Assembly: GCA_036172665.1 (NCBI GenBank)
Contig: JAYKNF010000014.1
Coordinates: 2,345,001-2,409,000, forward strand
Source: Prosopocoilus inquinatus
Taxonomy: Eukaryota > Arthropoda > Insecta > Coleoptera > Lucanidae
Length of the DNA stretch: 64,000 bases
Reading direction: 5' to 3'
Shown piece by piece: positions 12,516 to 26,488 of this stretch (its first letter is position 1; each line of letters begins with the position of its first letter). The notes under the pieces were generated by a model that saw nothing but the letters and a program-made list of their open reading frames with translations, was not told the DNA's origin and did not search any database. A program made the position numbers and the translations under genes.

Positions 12516-13077
12516 GTCCGAAAACGTCGTATCTCACATCAGAGTTACTGGAGCCCATCGAAACGTCAAATAACATGATAGATAAGTAAGGATCTATTAG
12601 ATACAGCACAGGAACAACGCTTAAACGTGTTGTTTCGTTTAAAACTATTTCCAGCTTCTGCTGCGTCCGAAAACGTCGTATCTCACATCAGAGTTACTGG
12701 AGCCCATCGAAACGTCAAATAACATGATAGATAAGTAAGGATCGATTAGATACAGTACAGGAACAACGCTAAAACGTGTTGTTTCGTTTACAACTATTTC
12801 CAGCTCCTGCTGCGTCCGAAAACTTCGTATCTCACATCTAAGTTACTGGAGTCCATCGAAACGCCAAATAACATGATAGATGAGTAAGGATCGATTAGAT
12901 ACTTCACAGGAACAACGCTAATGCGTGTTGTTTCGTTTAAAACTATTTCCAGCTTCTGCTGCGTCCGAGAACTTCGTATCTCACGTCAGGGTTGGTTACT
13001 GGAGTCCATCCAAACCTCAAATAACATAATAGATAAGTAAGGATCGATTAGATACAGCACAGGAACAACGCTAATAC
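11583..13077 (+). repeat. Higher-order block C, copy 2
   Basis: This copy has ten monomers matching 6662-8156 in the same order, including the rare GTTTACAAC unit and the doubled GGTT at 12990-12997. Its last unit reads CCAAACCTC, as does the unit at base 1, while the 8.07 kb copy reads CCAAACGTC. The 12.97 kb and 1 bp copies are therefore closer to each other. Confidence 0.85.
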
Positions 13078-16000
13078 GTGTTGTTTCGTTTAAAACTATT
13101 TCCAGCTCCTGCTGCGTCCGAGAACTTCGTATCTCACGTCAGGGTTACTGGAGTCCATCCAAACGTCAAATAACATGATAGATAAGTAAGGATCGATTAG
13201 ATACATCACAGGAACAACGCTAATGCATGTTGTTTCGTTTAAAACTATTTCTAGCTTCAGCTGCGTCCGAGAACTTCGTATCTCACATCTAAGTTACTGG
13301 AGTCCATCGTAACGCCAAATAACATGATAGATGAGTAAGGATCGATTAGATACATCACAGGAACAACGCTAATGCGTGTTGTTTCGTTTAAAACTATTTC
13401 CAGCTTCTGCTGCGTCCGAGAACTTCGTATCTCACGTCAGGGTTACTGGAGTCCATTCAAACGTCAAATAACATGATAGATAAGTAAGGATCGATTAGAT
13501 ACAGCACAGGAACAACGCTAATACGTGTTGTTTCGTTTAAAACTATTTCCAGCTCCTGCTGCGTCCAAAAACTTTGTATCTCACATCAGACTTACTGGAG
13601 TGTATCCAAACGTTAAATAACATGTTAGATAAGTAAGGATCGTTTAGATACAGCACAGGAACAACGCTAATGCGTGTTGTTTCGTTTAAAACTATTTCCA
13701 GCTCCTGCTGCGTCCAAAAACTTTGTATCTCACATCAGACTTACTGGAGTGTATCCAAACGTTAAATAACATGTTAGATAAGTAAGGATCGTTTAGATAC
13801 AGCACAGGAACAACGCTAATGCGTGTTGTTTCGTTTAAAACTATTTCCAGCTTCGGCTGCGTCCGAGAACTTCGTATCTCAAGTCAGGGTTACTGGAGTC
13901 CATCCAAACGTCAAATAACATGATAGATAAGTAAGGATCGATTAGATACATCACAGGAACAACGCTAATGCATGTTGTTTCGTTTAAAACTATTTCTAGC
14001 TTCAGCTGCGTCCGAGAACTTCGTATCTCACATCTAAGTTACTGGAGTCCATCGTAACGCCAAATAACATGATAGATGAGTAAGGATCGATTAGATACAT
14101 CACAGGAACAACGCTAATGCGTGTTGTTTCGTTTAAAACTATTTCCAGCTTCTGCTGCGTCCGAGAACTTCGTATCTCACGTCAGGGTTACTGGAGTCCA
14201 TCCAAACGTCAAATAACATGATAGATAAGTAAGGATCGATTAGATACAGCACAGGAACAACGCTAATACGTGTTGTTTCGTTTAAAACTATTTCCAGCTC
14301 CTGCTGCGTCCAAAAACTTTGTATCTCACATCAGACTTACTGGAGTGTATCCAAACGTTAAATAACATGTTAGATAAGTAAGGATCGTTTAGATACATCA
14401 CAGGAACAAAGCTAATAGGTGTTGTTTCCTTCAAAACTATTTCCAGCTTCTGCTGCGTCCGAAATCTTTGTATCTCTCATCCTAGTTACTGGAGTCCATC
14501 CAAACGTCAAATAACATGATAGATGAGTAAGGATCGATTAGATACATCACAGGAACAACGCTAATACGTGTTGTTTCGTTTAATACTATTTCCAGCTTCT
14601 GCTGCGTCCGGAAACGTCGTATCTCACATCAGAGTTACTGGAGTCCATCGAAACGTCAAATAACATGATAGATGAGTAAGGATCGATTAGATACATCACA
14701 GGAACAACGCTAATGCGTGCTGTTTCGTTTAAAACTATTTCCAGCTCCTGCTGCGTCCCAAAACTTTGTATCTCACATCAGACTCACTGGAGTCCACCCA
14801 AACGTCAAATAACATGATAGATGAGTAAGGATCGATTAGATACATCACAGGAACAACGCTAATACGTGTTGTTTCGTTTAAAACTATTTCCAGCTTCTGC
14901 TGCGTCCGAAAACGTCGTATCTCATATCAGAGTTACTGGAGTCCATCCAAACGTCAAATAACATGATAGATAAGTAAGGATCGATTAGATACAGCACAGG
15001 AACAACGCTAATACGTGTTGTTTCGTTTAAAACTATTTCCAGCTCCTGCTGCGTCCAAAAACTTTGTATCTCACATCAGAGTTACTGGAGTCCATCCAAA
15101 CGTCAAATAACATGATAGATGAGTAAGGATCGATTAGATACATCACCGGAACAACGCTAATACGTGTTGTTTCGTTTAAAACTATTTCCAGCTTCTGCTG
15201 CGTCCGAAAACTTCGTATCTCACATCAGAGTTACTGGAGTCCATCGAAACGTCAAATAACATGATAGATAAGTAAGTATCGATTAGATACAGCACAGGAA
15301 CAACGCTAATACGTGTTGTTTCGTTTAAAACTATTTCCAGCTCCTGCTGCGTCCAAAAACTTTGTATCTCACATCAGACTTACTGGAGTGTATCCAAACG
15401 TTAAATAACATGTTAGATAAGTAAGGATCGTTTAGATACATCACAGGAACAACGCTAATAGGTGTTGTTTCGTTCAAAACTATTTCCAGCTTCTGCTGCG
15501 TCCGAAATCTTTCTATCTCTCATCCTAGTTACTGGAGTCCATCCAAACGTCAAATAACATGATAGATGAGTAAGAATCGATTAGATACATCACAGGAACA
15601 ACGCTAATACGTGTTGTTTCGTTTAATACTATTTCCAGCTTATGCTGCGTCCGGAAACGTCGTATCTCACATCAGAGTTACTGGAGTCCATCGAAACGTC
15701 AAATAACATGATAGATGAGTAAGGATCGATTAGATACATCACAGGAACAACGCTAATGCCTGTTGCTTCGTTTAAAACTATTTCCAGCTTCTGCTGCGTC
15801 CGAGAACTTCGTATCTCACGTCAGGGTTACTGGAGTCCATCCAAACGTCAAATAACATGATAGATAAGTAAGGATCGATTAGATACAGCAAAGGAACAAC
15901 GCTAATACGTGTTGTTTCGTTTAAAACTATTTCCAGCTCCTGCTGCGTCCCAAAACTTTGTATCTCACATCAGGCACACTGGAGTCCATCCAAACGTCAA

Positions 16001-17248
16001 ATAACATGTTAGATAAGTAAGGATCGTTTAGATACATCACAGGAACAACGCTAATAGGTGGTGTATCGTTCAAAAGTATTTCCAGCTTCTGCTGCGTCCG
16101 AAATCTTTGTATCTCTCATCAGAGTTACTGGAGTCCACTCAAACGTCAAATAACATGATAGATGAGTAAGGATCGATTAGATACATCACAGGAACAACGC
16201 TAATACGTGTTGTTTCGTTTAAAACTATTTCCAGCTTCTGCTGCGTCCGAAAACGTCGTATCTCACATCAGAGTTACTGGAGTTAATCCAAACGTCAAAT
16301 AACATGATAGATAAGTAAGGATCGATTAGACACAGCACAGGAACAACGCTAATACGTGTTGTTTCGTTTAAAACTATTTCCAGCTCCTGCTGCGTCCAAA
16401 AACTTTGTATCTCACATCAGACTTACTGGAGTCCATCCAAACGTCAAATAACATGTTAGATAAGTAAGGATCGTTTAGATACATCACAGGAACAACGCTA
16501 ATAGGTGGTGTTTCGTTCAAAACTATTTCCAGCTTCTGCTGCTTACGAAATCTTTGTATTTCTCATCAGAGTTACTGGAGTCCATCCAAACGTCAAATAA
16601 CATGATAGATGAGTACGGATCGATTATATACATCACAGGAACAACGCTAATACGTGTTGTTTCGTTTAAAACTATTTCCAGCTTCTGCTGCGTCCGAAAA
16701 CGTCGTATCTCACATTAGAGTTACTGGAGTCCATCGAAACGTCAAATAACATAGTAGCTAAGTAAGGATCGATTAGATACATCACAGGAACAACGCTAAT
16801 GCGTGTTGTTTCGTTTAAAACTATTTCCAGCTTCTGCTGCGTCCGAAAACGTCGTATCTCACATCAGAGCTACTGGAGTCCATCGAAACGCCAAATAACA
16901 TGATAGATAAGTAAGGATCGATTAGATACAGCACAGGAACAACGTTAATACGTGTTGTTTCGTTCAAAACTATTTCCAGCTCCTGCTGCGTCCAAAAACT
17001 TTGTATCTCACATCAGACTTACTGGAGTGTATCCAAACGTTAAATAACATGTTAGATAAGTAAGGATCGTTTAGATACATCACAGGAACAACGCTAATAG
17101 GTGTTGTTTCCTTCAAAACTATTTCCAGCTTCTGCTGCGTCCGAAATCTTTGTATCTCTCATCCTAGTTACTGGAGTCCATCCAAACGTCAAATAACATG
17201 ATAGATGAGTAAGGATCGATTAGATACATCACAGGAACAACGCTAATA
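12970..17248 (+). repeat. Higher-order block A, copy 2
   Basis: This is the near-identical second copy of the 1-3832 block, with the same doubled GGTT in its first unit. It carries three extra monomers near 13204-13650. Two adjacent units starting at 13570 and 13719 look identical, which suggests a very recent single-unit duplication. Private changes such as AACAAAG (about 14405) and TTATGCTGCG (about 15640) post-date the copying. Confidence 0.88.
12990..12997 (+). other. 4-bp insertion (doubled GGTT) in a monomer
   Basis: GGTTGGTT replaces a single GGTT. The same insertion occurs at 21-28 and 8069-8076 and nowhere else that I saw. All three units also share AACATAATAG. It makes a 153-bp monomer and accounts for offsets such as 7156 and 4921 that exceed a multiple of 149 by four. 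Confidence 0.9.
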
Positions 17249-17588
17249 GGTGTTGTTTCGTTTAAAACTATTTCCAGCTTCTGCTGCGTCCGAAAACGTC
17301 GTATCTCATATCAGAGTTACTGGAGTCCATCCAAACGTCAAATAACATGATAGATAAGTAAGGATCGATTAGATACAGCACAGGAACAACGCTAATACGT
17401 GTTGTTTCGTTTAAAACTATTTCCAGCTCCTGCTGCGTCCAAAAACTTTGTATCTCACATCAGAGTTACTGGAGTCCATCCAAACGTCAAATAACATGAT
17501 AGATGAGTAAGGATCGATTAGATACATCACCGGAACAACGCTAATACGTGTTGTTTCGTTTAAAACTATTTCCAGCTTCTGCTGCGTC
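15345..17588 (+). repeat. Higher-order block E, copy 1 (15 monomers)
   Basis: This block recurs at 19666-21909 with offset 4321, exactly 29 monomers. Shared markers are CTTTCTATC (15509 and 19830), GAGTAAGAATCG, TGCCTGTTGC, CAGGCACAC, GATTAGACACAGC, TGCTTACG, CATAGTAGCT, AACGTTAAT and an AATAGG unit followed by CTCATATCAG. It overlaps the right part of block A copy 2. Confidence 0.88.
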
Positions 17589-19671
17589 CGGAAACGTCGT
17601 ATCTCACATCAGAGTTACTGGAGTCCATCGAAACGTCAAATAACATGATAGATGAGTAAGGATCGATTAGATACATCACAGGAACAACGCTAATGCCTGT
17701 TGCTTCGTTTAAAACTATTTCCAGCTTCTGCTGCGTCCGAGAACTTCGTATCTCACGTCAGGGTTACTGGAGTCCATCCAAACGTCAAATAACATGATAG
17801 ATAAGTAAGGATCGATTAGATACAGCACAGGAACAACGCTAATACGTGTTGTTTCGTTTAAAACTATTTCCAGCTCCTGCTGCGTCCCAAAACTTTGTAT
17901 CTCACATCGGACACACTGGAGTCCATCCAAACGTCAAATAACATGTTAGATAAGTAAGGATCGTTTAGATACATCACAGGAACAACGCTGATAGGTGGTG
18001 TATCGTTCAAAAGTATTTCCAGCTTCTGCTGCGTCCGAAATCTTTGTATCTCTCATCAGAGTTACTGGAGCCCACCCAAACGTCAAATAACATCATAGAT
18101 GAGTAAGGATCGATTAGATACATCACAGGAACAACGCTTTTACGTGTTGTTTCGTTTAAAACTATTTCCAGCTTCTGCTGCGTCCGAAAACGTCGTATCT
18201 CACATCAGAGTTACTGGAGTCCATCCAAACGTCAAATAACATGATAGATAAGTAAGGATCGATTAGATACAGCACAGGAACAACGCTAATACGTGTTGTT
18301 TCGTTTAAAACTATTTCCAGCTCCTGCTGCGTCCAAATACTTTGTATCTCACATCAGAGTTAATGGAGTCCATCCAAACGTCAAATAACATGATAGATGA
18401 GTAAGGATCGATTAGATACATCACAGGAACAACGCTAATACGTGTTGTTTCGTTTAAAACTATTTCCAGCTTCTGCTGCGTCCGAAAACTTCGTATCTCA
18501 TATCAGAGTTACTGGAGTCCATCGAAACGTCAAATAACATGATAGATAAGTAAGTATCGATTAGATACAGCACAGGAACAACGCTAATACGTGTTGTTTC
18601 GTTTAAAACTATTTCCAGCTCCTGCTGCGTCCAAAAACTTTGTATCTCACATCAGACTTACTGGAGTCCATCCAAACGTCAAATAACATGTTAGATAAGT
18701 AAGGATCGTTTAGATACATCACAGGAACAACGCTAATACGTGTTGTTTCGTTCAAAACTATTTCCAGCTTCTGCTGCGTCCGATAACTTTGTATCTCACA
18801 TCAGAGTTACTGGAGTCTGTCCAAACGTCAAATAACATGATAGATGAGTAAGGATCGATTAGATACATTACAGGAACAACGCTAATATGTGTTGTTTCGT
18901 TTAAAACTATTTCCAGCTCCTGCTGCGTCCCAAAACTTTGTATTTCACATCAGACACACTGGAGTCCATCCAAACGTCAAATAACATGTTAGATAAGTAA
19001 GGATCGTTTAGATACATCACAGGAACAACGCTAATACGTGTTGTTTCGTTTAAAACTATTTCCAGCTCCTGCTGCGTCCCAAAACTTTGTATCTCACATC
19101 AGACACACTGGAGTCCATCCAAACGTCAAATAACATGTTAGATAAGGAAGGATCGTTTAGATACATCACAGGAACAACGCTAATAGGTGTTGTTTCGTTC
19201 AAAACTATTTCCAGCTTCTGCTGCGTCCGAAATCTTTGTATCTCTCATCCTAGTTACTGGAGTCCATCCAAACGTCAAATAACATGATAGATGAGTAAGG
19301 ATCGATTAGATACATTACAGGAACAACGCTAATATGTGTTGTTTCGTTTAAAACTATTTCCAGCTGCTGCTGCGTCCGAAAACGTCGTATCTCACATCAG
19401 AGTTACTGGAGTCCATCGAAATGTCAAATAACATGATAGATAAGTAAGGATCGATTAGATACAGCACAGGAACAACGCTAATGCGTGTTGTTTCGTTCAA
19501 AACTATTTCCAGCTTCTGCTGCGTCCGAAAACGTCGAATCTCACATCAGAGTTACTGGAGCCCATCGAAACGTCAAATAACATGATAGATAAGTAAGGAT
19601 CGATTAGATACATCACAGGAACATCGCTAATGCGTGTTGTTTCGTTTAAAACTATTTCCAGCTTCTGCTGC
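17568..19671 (+). repeat. Higher-order block D, copy 2 (14 monomers)
   Basis: This is the near-identical second copy of 10412-12515. It has a few private substitutions, for example CGCTGATAGG (about 17988) and CGCTTTTACG (about 18137). Its right junction, at about 19671, leads straight into a copy of the 15.3 kb region rather than the continuation seen after 12515. Confidence 0.88.
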
Positions 19672-21909
19672 GTCCAAAAACTTTGTATCTCACATCAGAC
19701 TTACTGGAGTGTATCCAAACGTTAAATAACATGTTAGATAAGTAAGGATCGTTTAGATACATCACAGGAACAACGCTAATAGGTGTTGTTTCGTTCAAAA
19801 CTATTTCCAGCTTCTGCTGCGTCCGAAATCTTTCTATCTCTCATCCTAGTTACTGGAGTCCATCCAAACGTCAAATAACATGATAGATGAGTAAGAATCG
19901 ATTAGATACATCACAGGAACAACGCTAATACGTGTTGTTTCGTTTAATACTATTTCCAGCTTCTGCTGCGTCCGGAAACGTCGTATCTCACATCAGAGTT
20001 ACTGGAGTCCATCGAAACGTCAAATAACATGATAGATGAGTAAGGATCGATTAGATACATCACAGGAACAACGCTAATGCCTGTTGCTTCGTTTAAAACT
20101 ATTTCCAGCTTCTGCTGCGTCCGAGAACTTCGTATCTCACGTCAGGGTTACTGGAGTCCATCCAAACGTCAAATAACATGATAGATAAGTAAGGATCGAT
20201 TAGATACAGCACAGGAACAACGCTAATACGTGTTGTTTCGTTTAAAACTATTTCCAGCTCCTGCTGCGTCCCAAAACTTTGTATCTCACATCAGGCACAC
20301 TGGAGTCCATCCAAACGTCAAATAACATGTTAGATAAGTAAGGATCGTTTAGATACATCACAGGAACAACGCTAATAGGTGGTGTATCGTTCAAAAGTAT
20401 TTCCAGCTTCTGCTGCGTCCGAAATCTTTGTATCTCTCATCAGAGTTACTGGAGTCCACTCAAACGTCAAATAACATGATAGATGAGTAAGGATCGATTA
20501 GATACATCACAGGAACAACGCTAATACGTGTTGTTTCGTTTAAAACTATTTCCAGCTTCTGCTGCGTCCGAAAACGTCGTATCTCACATCAGAGTTACTG
20601 GAGTTAATCCAAACGTCAAATAACATGATAGATAAGTAAGGATCGATTAGACACAGCACAGGAACAACGCTAATACGTGTTGTTTCGTTTAAAACTATTT
20701 CCAGCTCCTGCTGCGTCCAAAAACTTTGTATCTCACATCAGACTTACTGGAGTCCATCCAAACGTCAAATAACATGTTAGATAAGTAAGGATCGTTTAGA
20801 TACATCACAGGAACAACGCTAATAGGTGGTGTTTCGTTCAAAACTATTTCCAGCTTCTGCTGCTTACGAAATCTTTGTATTTCTCATCAGAGTTACTGGA
20901 GTCCATCCAAACGTCAAATAACATGATAGATGAGTAAGGATCGATTATATACATCACAGGAACAACGCTAATACGTGTTGTTTCGTTTAAAACTATTTCC
21001 AGCTTCTGCTGCGTCCGAAAACGTCGTATCTCACATTAGAGTTACTGGAGTCCATCGAAACGTCAAATAACATAGTAGCTAAGTAAGGATCGATTAGATA
21101 CATCACAGGAACAACGCTAATGCGTGTTGTTTCGTTTAAAACTATTTCCAGCTTCTGCTGCGTCCGAAAACGTCGTATCTCACATCAGAGCTACTGGAGT
21201 CCATCGAAACGCCAAATAACATGATAGATAAGTAAGGATCGATTAGATACAGCACAGGAACAACGTTAATACGTGTTGTTTCGTTCAAAACTATTTCCAG
21301 CTCCTGCTGCGTCCAAAAACTTTGTATCTCACATCAGACTTACTGGAGTGTATCCAAACGTTAAATAACATGTTAGATAAGTAAGGATCGTTTAGATACA
21401 TCACAGGAACAACGCTAATAGGTGTTGTTTCCTTCAAAACTATTTCCAGCTTCTGCTGCGTCCGAAATCTTTGTATCTCTCATCCTAGTTACTGGAGTCC
21501 ATCCAAACGTCAAATAACATGATAGATGAGTAAGGATCGATTAGATACATCACAGGAACAACGCTAATAGGTGTTGTTTCGTTTAAAATTATTTCCAGCT
21601 TCTGCTGCGTCCGAAAACGTCGTATCTCATATCAGAGTTACTGGAGTCCATCCAAACGTCAAATAACATGATAGATAAGTAAGGATCGATTAGATACAGC
21701 ACAGGAACAACGCTAATACGTGTTGTTTCGTTTAAAACTATTTCCAGCTCCTGCTGCGTCCAAAAACTTTGTATCTCACATCAGAGTTACTGGAGTCCAT
21801 CCAAACGTCAAATAACATGATAGATGAGTAAGGATCGATTAGATACATCACCGGAACAACGCTAATACGTGTTGTTTCGTTTAAAACTATTTCCAGCTTC
21901 TGCTGCGTC
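19666..21909 (+). repeat. Higher-order block E, copy 2 (15 monomers)
   Basis: This is the second copy of 15345-17588, separated from it by block D copy 2. A private change, GTTTAAAATT near 21583, marks it. Blocks D and E together make 15.3-21.9 kb a compound duplication. Confidence 0.87.
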
Positions 21910-24900
21910 CGAAAACTTCGTATATCACATCAGAGTTACTGGAGTCCATCGAAACGTCAAATAACATGATAGATAAGTAAGTATCGATTAGATACAGCAC
22001 AGGAACAACGCTAATACGTGTTGTTTCGTTTAAAACTATTTCCAGCTCCTGCTGCGTCCAAAAACTTTGTATCTCACATCAGACTTACTGGAGTGTATCC
22101 AAACGTTAAATAACATGTTAGATAAGTAAGGATCGTTTAGATACATCACAGGAACAACGCTAATAGGTGTTGTTTCGTTCAAAACTATTTCCAGCTTCTG
22201 CTGCGTCCGAAATCTTTCTATCTCTCTTCCTAGTTACTGGAGTCCATCCAAACGTCAAATAACATGATAGATGAGTAAGGATCGATTAGATACATCACAG
22301 GAACAACGCTAATACGTGTTGTTTCGTTTAATACTATTTCCAGCTTCTGCTGCGTCCGGAAACGTCGTATCTCACATCAGAGTTACTGGAGTCCATCGAA
22401 ACGTCAAATAACATGATAGATGAGTAAGGATCGATTAGATACATCACAGGAACAACGCTAATGCCTGTTGCTTCGTTTAAAACTATTTCCAGCTTCTGCT
22501 GCGTCCGAGAACTTCGTATCTCACGTCAGGGTTACTGGAGTCCATCCAAACGTCAAATAACATGATAGATAAGTAAGGATCGATTAGATACAGCACAGGA
22601 ACAACGCTAATACGTGTTGTTTCGTTTAAAACTATTTCCAGCTCCTGCTGCGTCCCAAAACTTTGTATCTCACATCAGGCACACTGGAGTCCATCCAAAC
22701 GTCAAATAACATGTTAGATAAGTAAGGATCGTTTAGATACATCACAGGAACAACGCTAATAGGTGGTGTATCGTTCAAAAGTATTTCCAGCTTCTGCTGC
22801 GTCCGAAATCTTTGTATCTCTCATCAGAGTTACTGGAGTCCACTCAAACGTCAAATAACATGATAGATGAGTAAGGATCGATTAGATACATCACAGGAAC
22901 AACGCTAATACGTGTTGTTTCGTTTAAAACTATTTCCAGCTTCTGCTGCGTCCGAAAACGTCGTATCTCACATCAGAGTTACTGGAGTTAATCCAAACGT
23001 CAAATAACATGATAGATAAGTAAGGATCGATTAGATACAGCACAGGAACAACGCTAATAGGTGGTGTTTCGTTCAAAACTATTTCCAGCTTCTGCTGCTT
23101 CCGAAATCTTTGTATTTCTCATCAGAGTTACTGGAGTCCATCCAAACGTCAAATAACATGATAGATGAGTAAGGATCGATTATATACATCACAGGAACAA
23201 CGCTAATACGTGTTGTTTCGTTTAGCACTATTTCCAGCTCCTGCTGCGTCCAAAAACTTTGTATCTCACATCAGACTTACTGGAGTCCATCCAAACGTCA
23301 AATAACATGTTAGATAAGTAAGGATCGTTTAGATACATCACAGGAACAACGCTAATACGTGTTGTTTCGTTCAAAACTATTTCCAGCTTCTGCTGCGTCC
23401 GATAACTTTGTGTCTCACATCAGAGTTACTGGAGTCTGTCCAAACGTCAAATAACATGATAGATGAGTAAGGATCGATTAGATACATTACAGGAACAACG
23501 CTAATATGTGTTGTTTCGATTAAAACTATTTCCAGCTCCTGCTGCGTCCCAAAACTTTGTATCTCACATCAGACACACTGGAGTCCATCCAAACGTCAAA
23601 TAACATGTTAGATAAGTAAGGATCGTTTAGATACACCACAGGAACAACGCTAATACGTGTTGTTTCGTTTAAAACTATTTCCAGCTCCTGCTGCGTCCAA
23701 AAACTTTGTATCTCACATCAGACTTACTGGAGTGTATCCAAACGTTAAATAACATGATAGATAAGTAAGGATCGATTAGATACAGCACAGGAACAACGCT
23801 AATACGTGGTGTTTCGTTTAAAACTATTTCCAGCTCCTGCTGCGTCCAAAAACTTTGTATCTCACATCAGACATACTGGAGTCCATCCAAACGTCAAATA
23901 ACATGTTAGATAAGTAAGGATCGTTTAGATACATCACAGGAACAACGCTAATAGGTGGTGTTTCGTTCAAAACTATTTCCAGCTTCTGCTGCTTCCGAAA
24001 TCTTTGTATTTCTCATCAGAGTTACTGGAGTCCATCCAAACGTCAAATAACATGATAGATAAGTAAGGATCGATTATATACATCACAGGAACAACGCTAA
24101 TACGTGTTGTTTCGTTTAAAACTATTTCCAGCTTCTGCTGCGTCCGAAAACGTCGTATCTCACATTAGAGTTACTGGAGTCCATCGAAACGTCAAATAAC
24201 ATAGTAGCTAAGTAAGGATCGATTAGATACATCACAGGAACAACGCTAATGCGTGTTGTTTCGTTTAAAGCTATTTCCAGCTTCTGCTGCGTCCGAAAAC
24301 GTCGTATCTCACATCAGAGCTACTGGAGTCCATCGAAACGCCAAATAACATGATAGATAAGTAAGGATCGATTAGATACAGCACAGGAACAACGCTAATA
24401 CGTGTTGTTTCGTTTAAAACTATTTCCAGCTTCGGCTGCGTCCGAGAACTTCGTATCTCAAGTCAGGGTTACTGGGGTCCATCCAAACGTCAAATAACAT
24501 GATAGATAAGTAAGGATCGATTAGATACATCACAGGAACAACGCTAATGCATGTTGTTTCGTTTAAAACTATTTCTAGCTTCAGCTGCGTCCGAGAACTT
24601 CGTATCTCACATCTAAGTTACTGGAGTCCATCGTAACGCCAAATAACATGATAGATGAGTAAGGATCGATTAGATACATCACAGGAACAACGCTAATGCG
24701 TGTTGTTTCGTTTAAAACTATTTCCAGCTTCTGCTGCGTCCGAGAACTTCGTATCTCACGTCAGGGTTACTGGAGTCCATCCAAACGTCAAATAACATGA
24801 TAGATAAGTAAGGATCGATTAGATACAGCACAGGAACAACGCTAATACGTGTTGTTTCGTTTCAAACTATTTCCAGCTCCTGCTGCGTCCAAAAACTTTG

Positions 24901-26488
24901 TATCTCACATCAGACTTACTGGAGTGTATCCAAACGTTAAATAACATGTTAGATAAGTAAGGATCGTTTAGATACATCACAGGAACAACGGTAATAGGTG
25001 TTGTTTCGTTCAAAACTATTTCCAGCTTCTGCTGCGTCCGAAATCTTTGTATCTCTCATCCTAGTTACTGGAGTCCATCCAAACGTCAAATAACATGATA
25101 GATGAGTAAGGATCGATTAGATACATCACAGGAAGAACGCTAATACGTGTTGTTTCGTTTAATACTATTTCCAGCTTCTGCTGCGTCCGGAAACGTCGTA
25201 TCTCACATCAGAGTTACTGGAGTCCATCGAAACGTCAAATAACATGATAGATGAGTAAGGATCGATTAGATACATCACAGGAACAACGCTAATGCGTGTT
25301 GTTTCGTTTAAAACTATTTCCAGCTCCTGCTGCGTCCCAAAACTTTGTATTTCACATCAGACTCACTGGAGTCCACCCAAACGTCAAATAACATGATAGA
25401 TGAGTAAGGATCGATTAGATACATCACAGGAACAACGCTAATACGTGTTGTTTCGTTTAAAACTATTTCCAGCTTCTGCTGCGTCCGAAAACGTCGTATC
25501 TCACATCAGAGTTACTGGAGTCCATCCAAACGTCAAATAACATGATAGATAAGTAAGGATCGATTAGATACAGCACAGGAACAACGCTAATACGTGTTGT
25601 TTCGTTTAAAACTATTTCCAGCTCCTGCTGCGTCCAAAAACTTTGTATCTCACATCAGAGTTACTGGAGTCCATCCAAACGTCAAATAACATGATAGATG
25701 AGTAAGGATCGATTAGATACATCACCGGAACAACGCTAATACGTGTTGTTTCGTTTAAAACTATTTCCAGCTTCTGCTGCGTCCGAAAACTTCGTATCTC
25801 ACATCAGAGTTACTGGAGTCCATCGAAACGTCAAATAACATGATAGATAAGTAAGTATCGATTAGATACAGCACAGGAACAACGCTAATACGTGTTGTTT
25901 CTTTTAAAACTATTTCCAGCTCCTGCTGCGTCCAAAAACTTTGTATCTCACATCAGACTTACTGGAGTGTATCCAAACGTTAAATAACATGTTAGATAAG
26001 TAAGGATCGTTTAGATACATCACAGGAACAACGCTAATAGGTGTTGTTTCGTTCAAAACTATTTCCAGCTTCTGCTGCGTCCGAAATCTTTGTATCTCAT
26101 CCTAGTTACTGGAATCCATCCAAACGTCAAATAACATGATAGATGAGTAAGGATCGATTAGATACATCACAGGAACAACGCTAATACGTGTTGTTTCGTT
26201 TAATACTATTTCCAGCTTCTGCTGCGTCCGGAAACGTCGTATCTCACATCAGAGTTACTGGAGTCCATCGAAACGTCAAATAACATGATAGATGAGTAAG
26301 GATCGATTAGATACATCACAGGAACAACGCTAATGCCTGTTGCTTCGTTTAAAACTATTTCCAGCTTCTGCTGCGTCCGAGAACTTCGTATCTCACGTCA
26401 GGGTTACTGGAGTCCATCCAAACGTCAAATAACATGATAGATAAGTAAGGATCGATTAGATACAGCACAGGAACAACGCTAATACGTG
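21570..26488 (+). repeat. Higher-order block F, copy 1 (33 monomers, 4.9 kb)
   Basis: This block recurs at 33485-38403 with a constant offset of 11915. Private markers at matching places are CTCTCTTCCTAG (22221 and 34136), TTGTGTCTCAC (23411 and 35326), GTTTCGATTAAAAC, ACTGGGGTCC, GTTTCAAAC, AACGGTAATAGG (24991 and 36906) and the 2-bp-short GTATCTCATCCTAG (26091 and 38006). One monomer, about 23053-23230, differs completely in subtype although the offset is the same on both sides. It is one of the longest duplications in the window. Confidence 0.9.
23053..23230 (+). repeat. Single replaced monomer inside block F
   Basis: Both flanks match block F copy 2 at the same 11915 offset. Here the unit is the AGGTGGTGTTTCG / GCTTCCGAAATC / GATTATATAC subtype, while 34968-35145 holds an ACGTG / AAAAACTTTG / CATCGAAACG / AAGTAAGTATCG unit. 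Replacement without a change in unit number is what gene conversion or a double exchange would leave. Which copy is ancestral is not shown. Confidence 0.7.
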
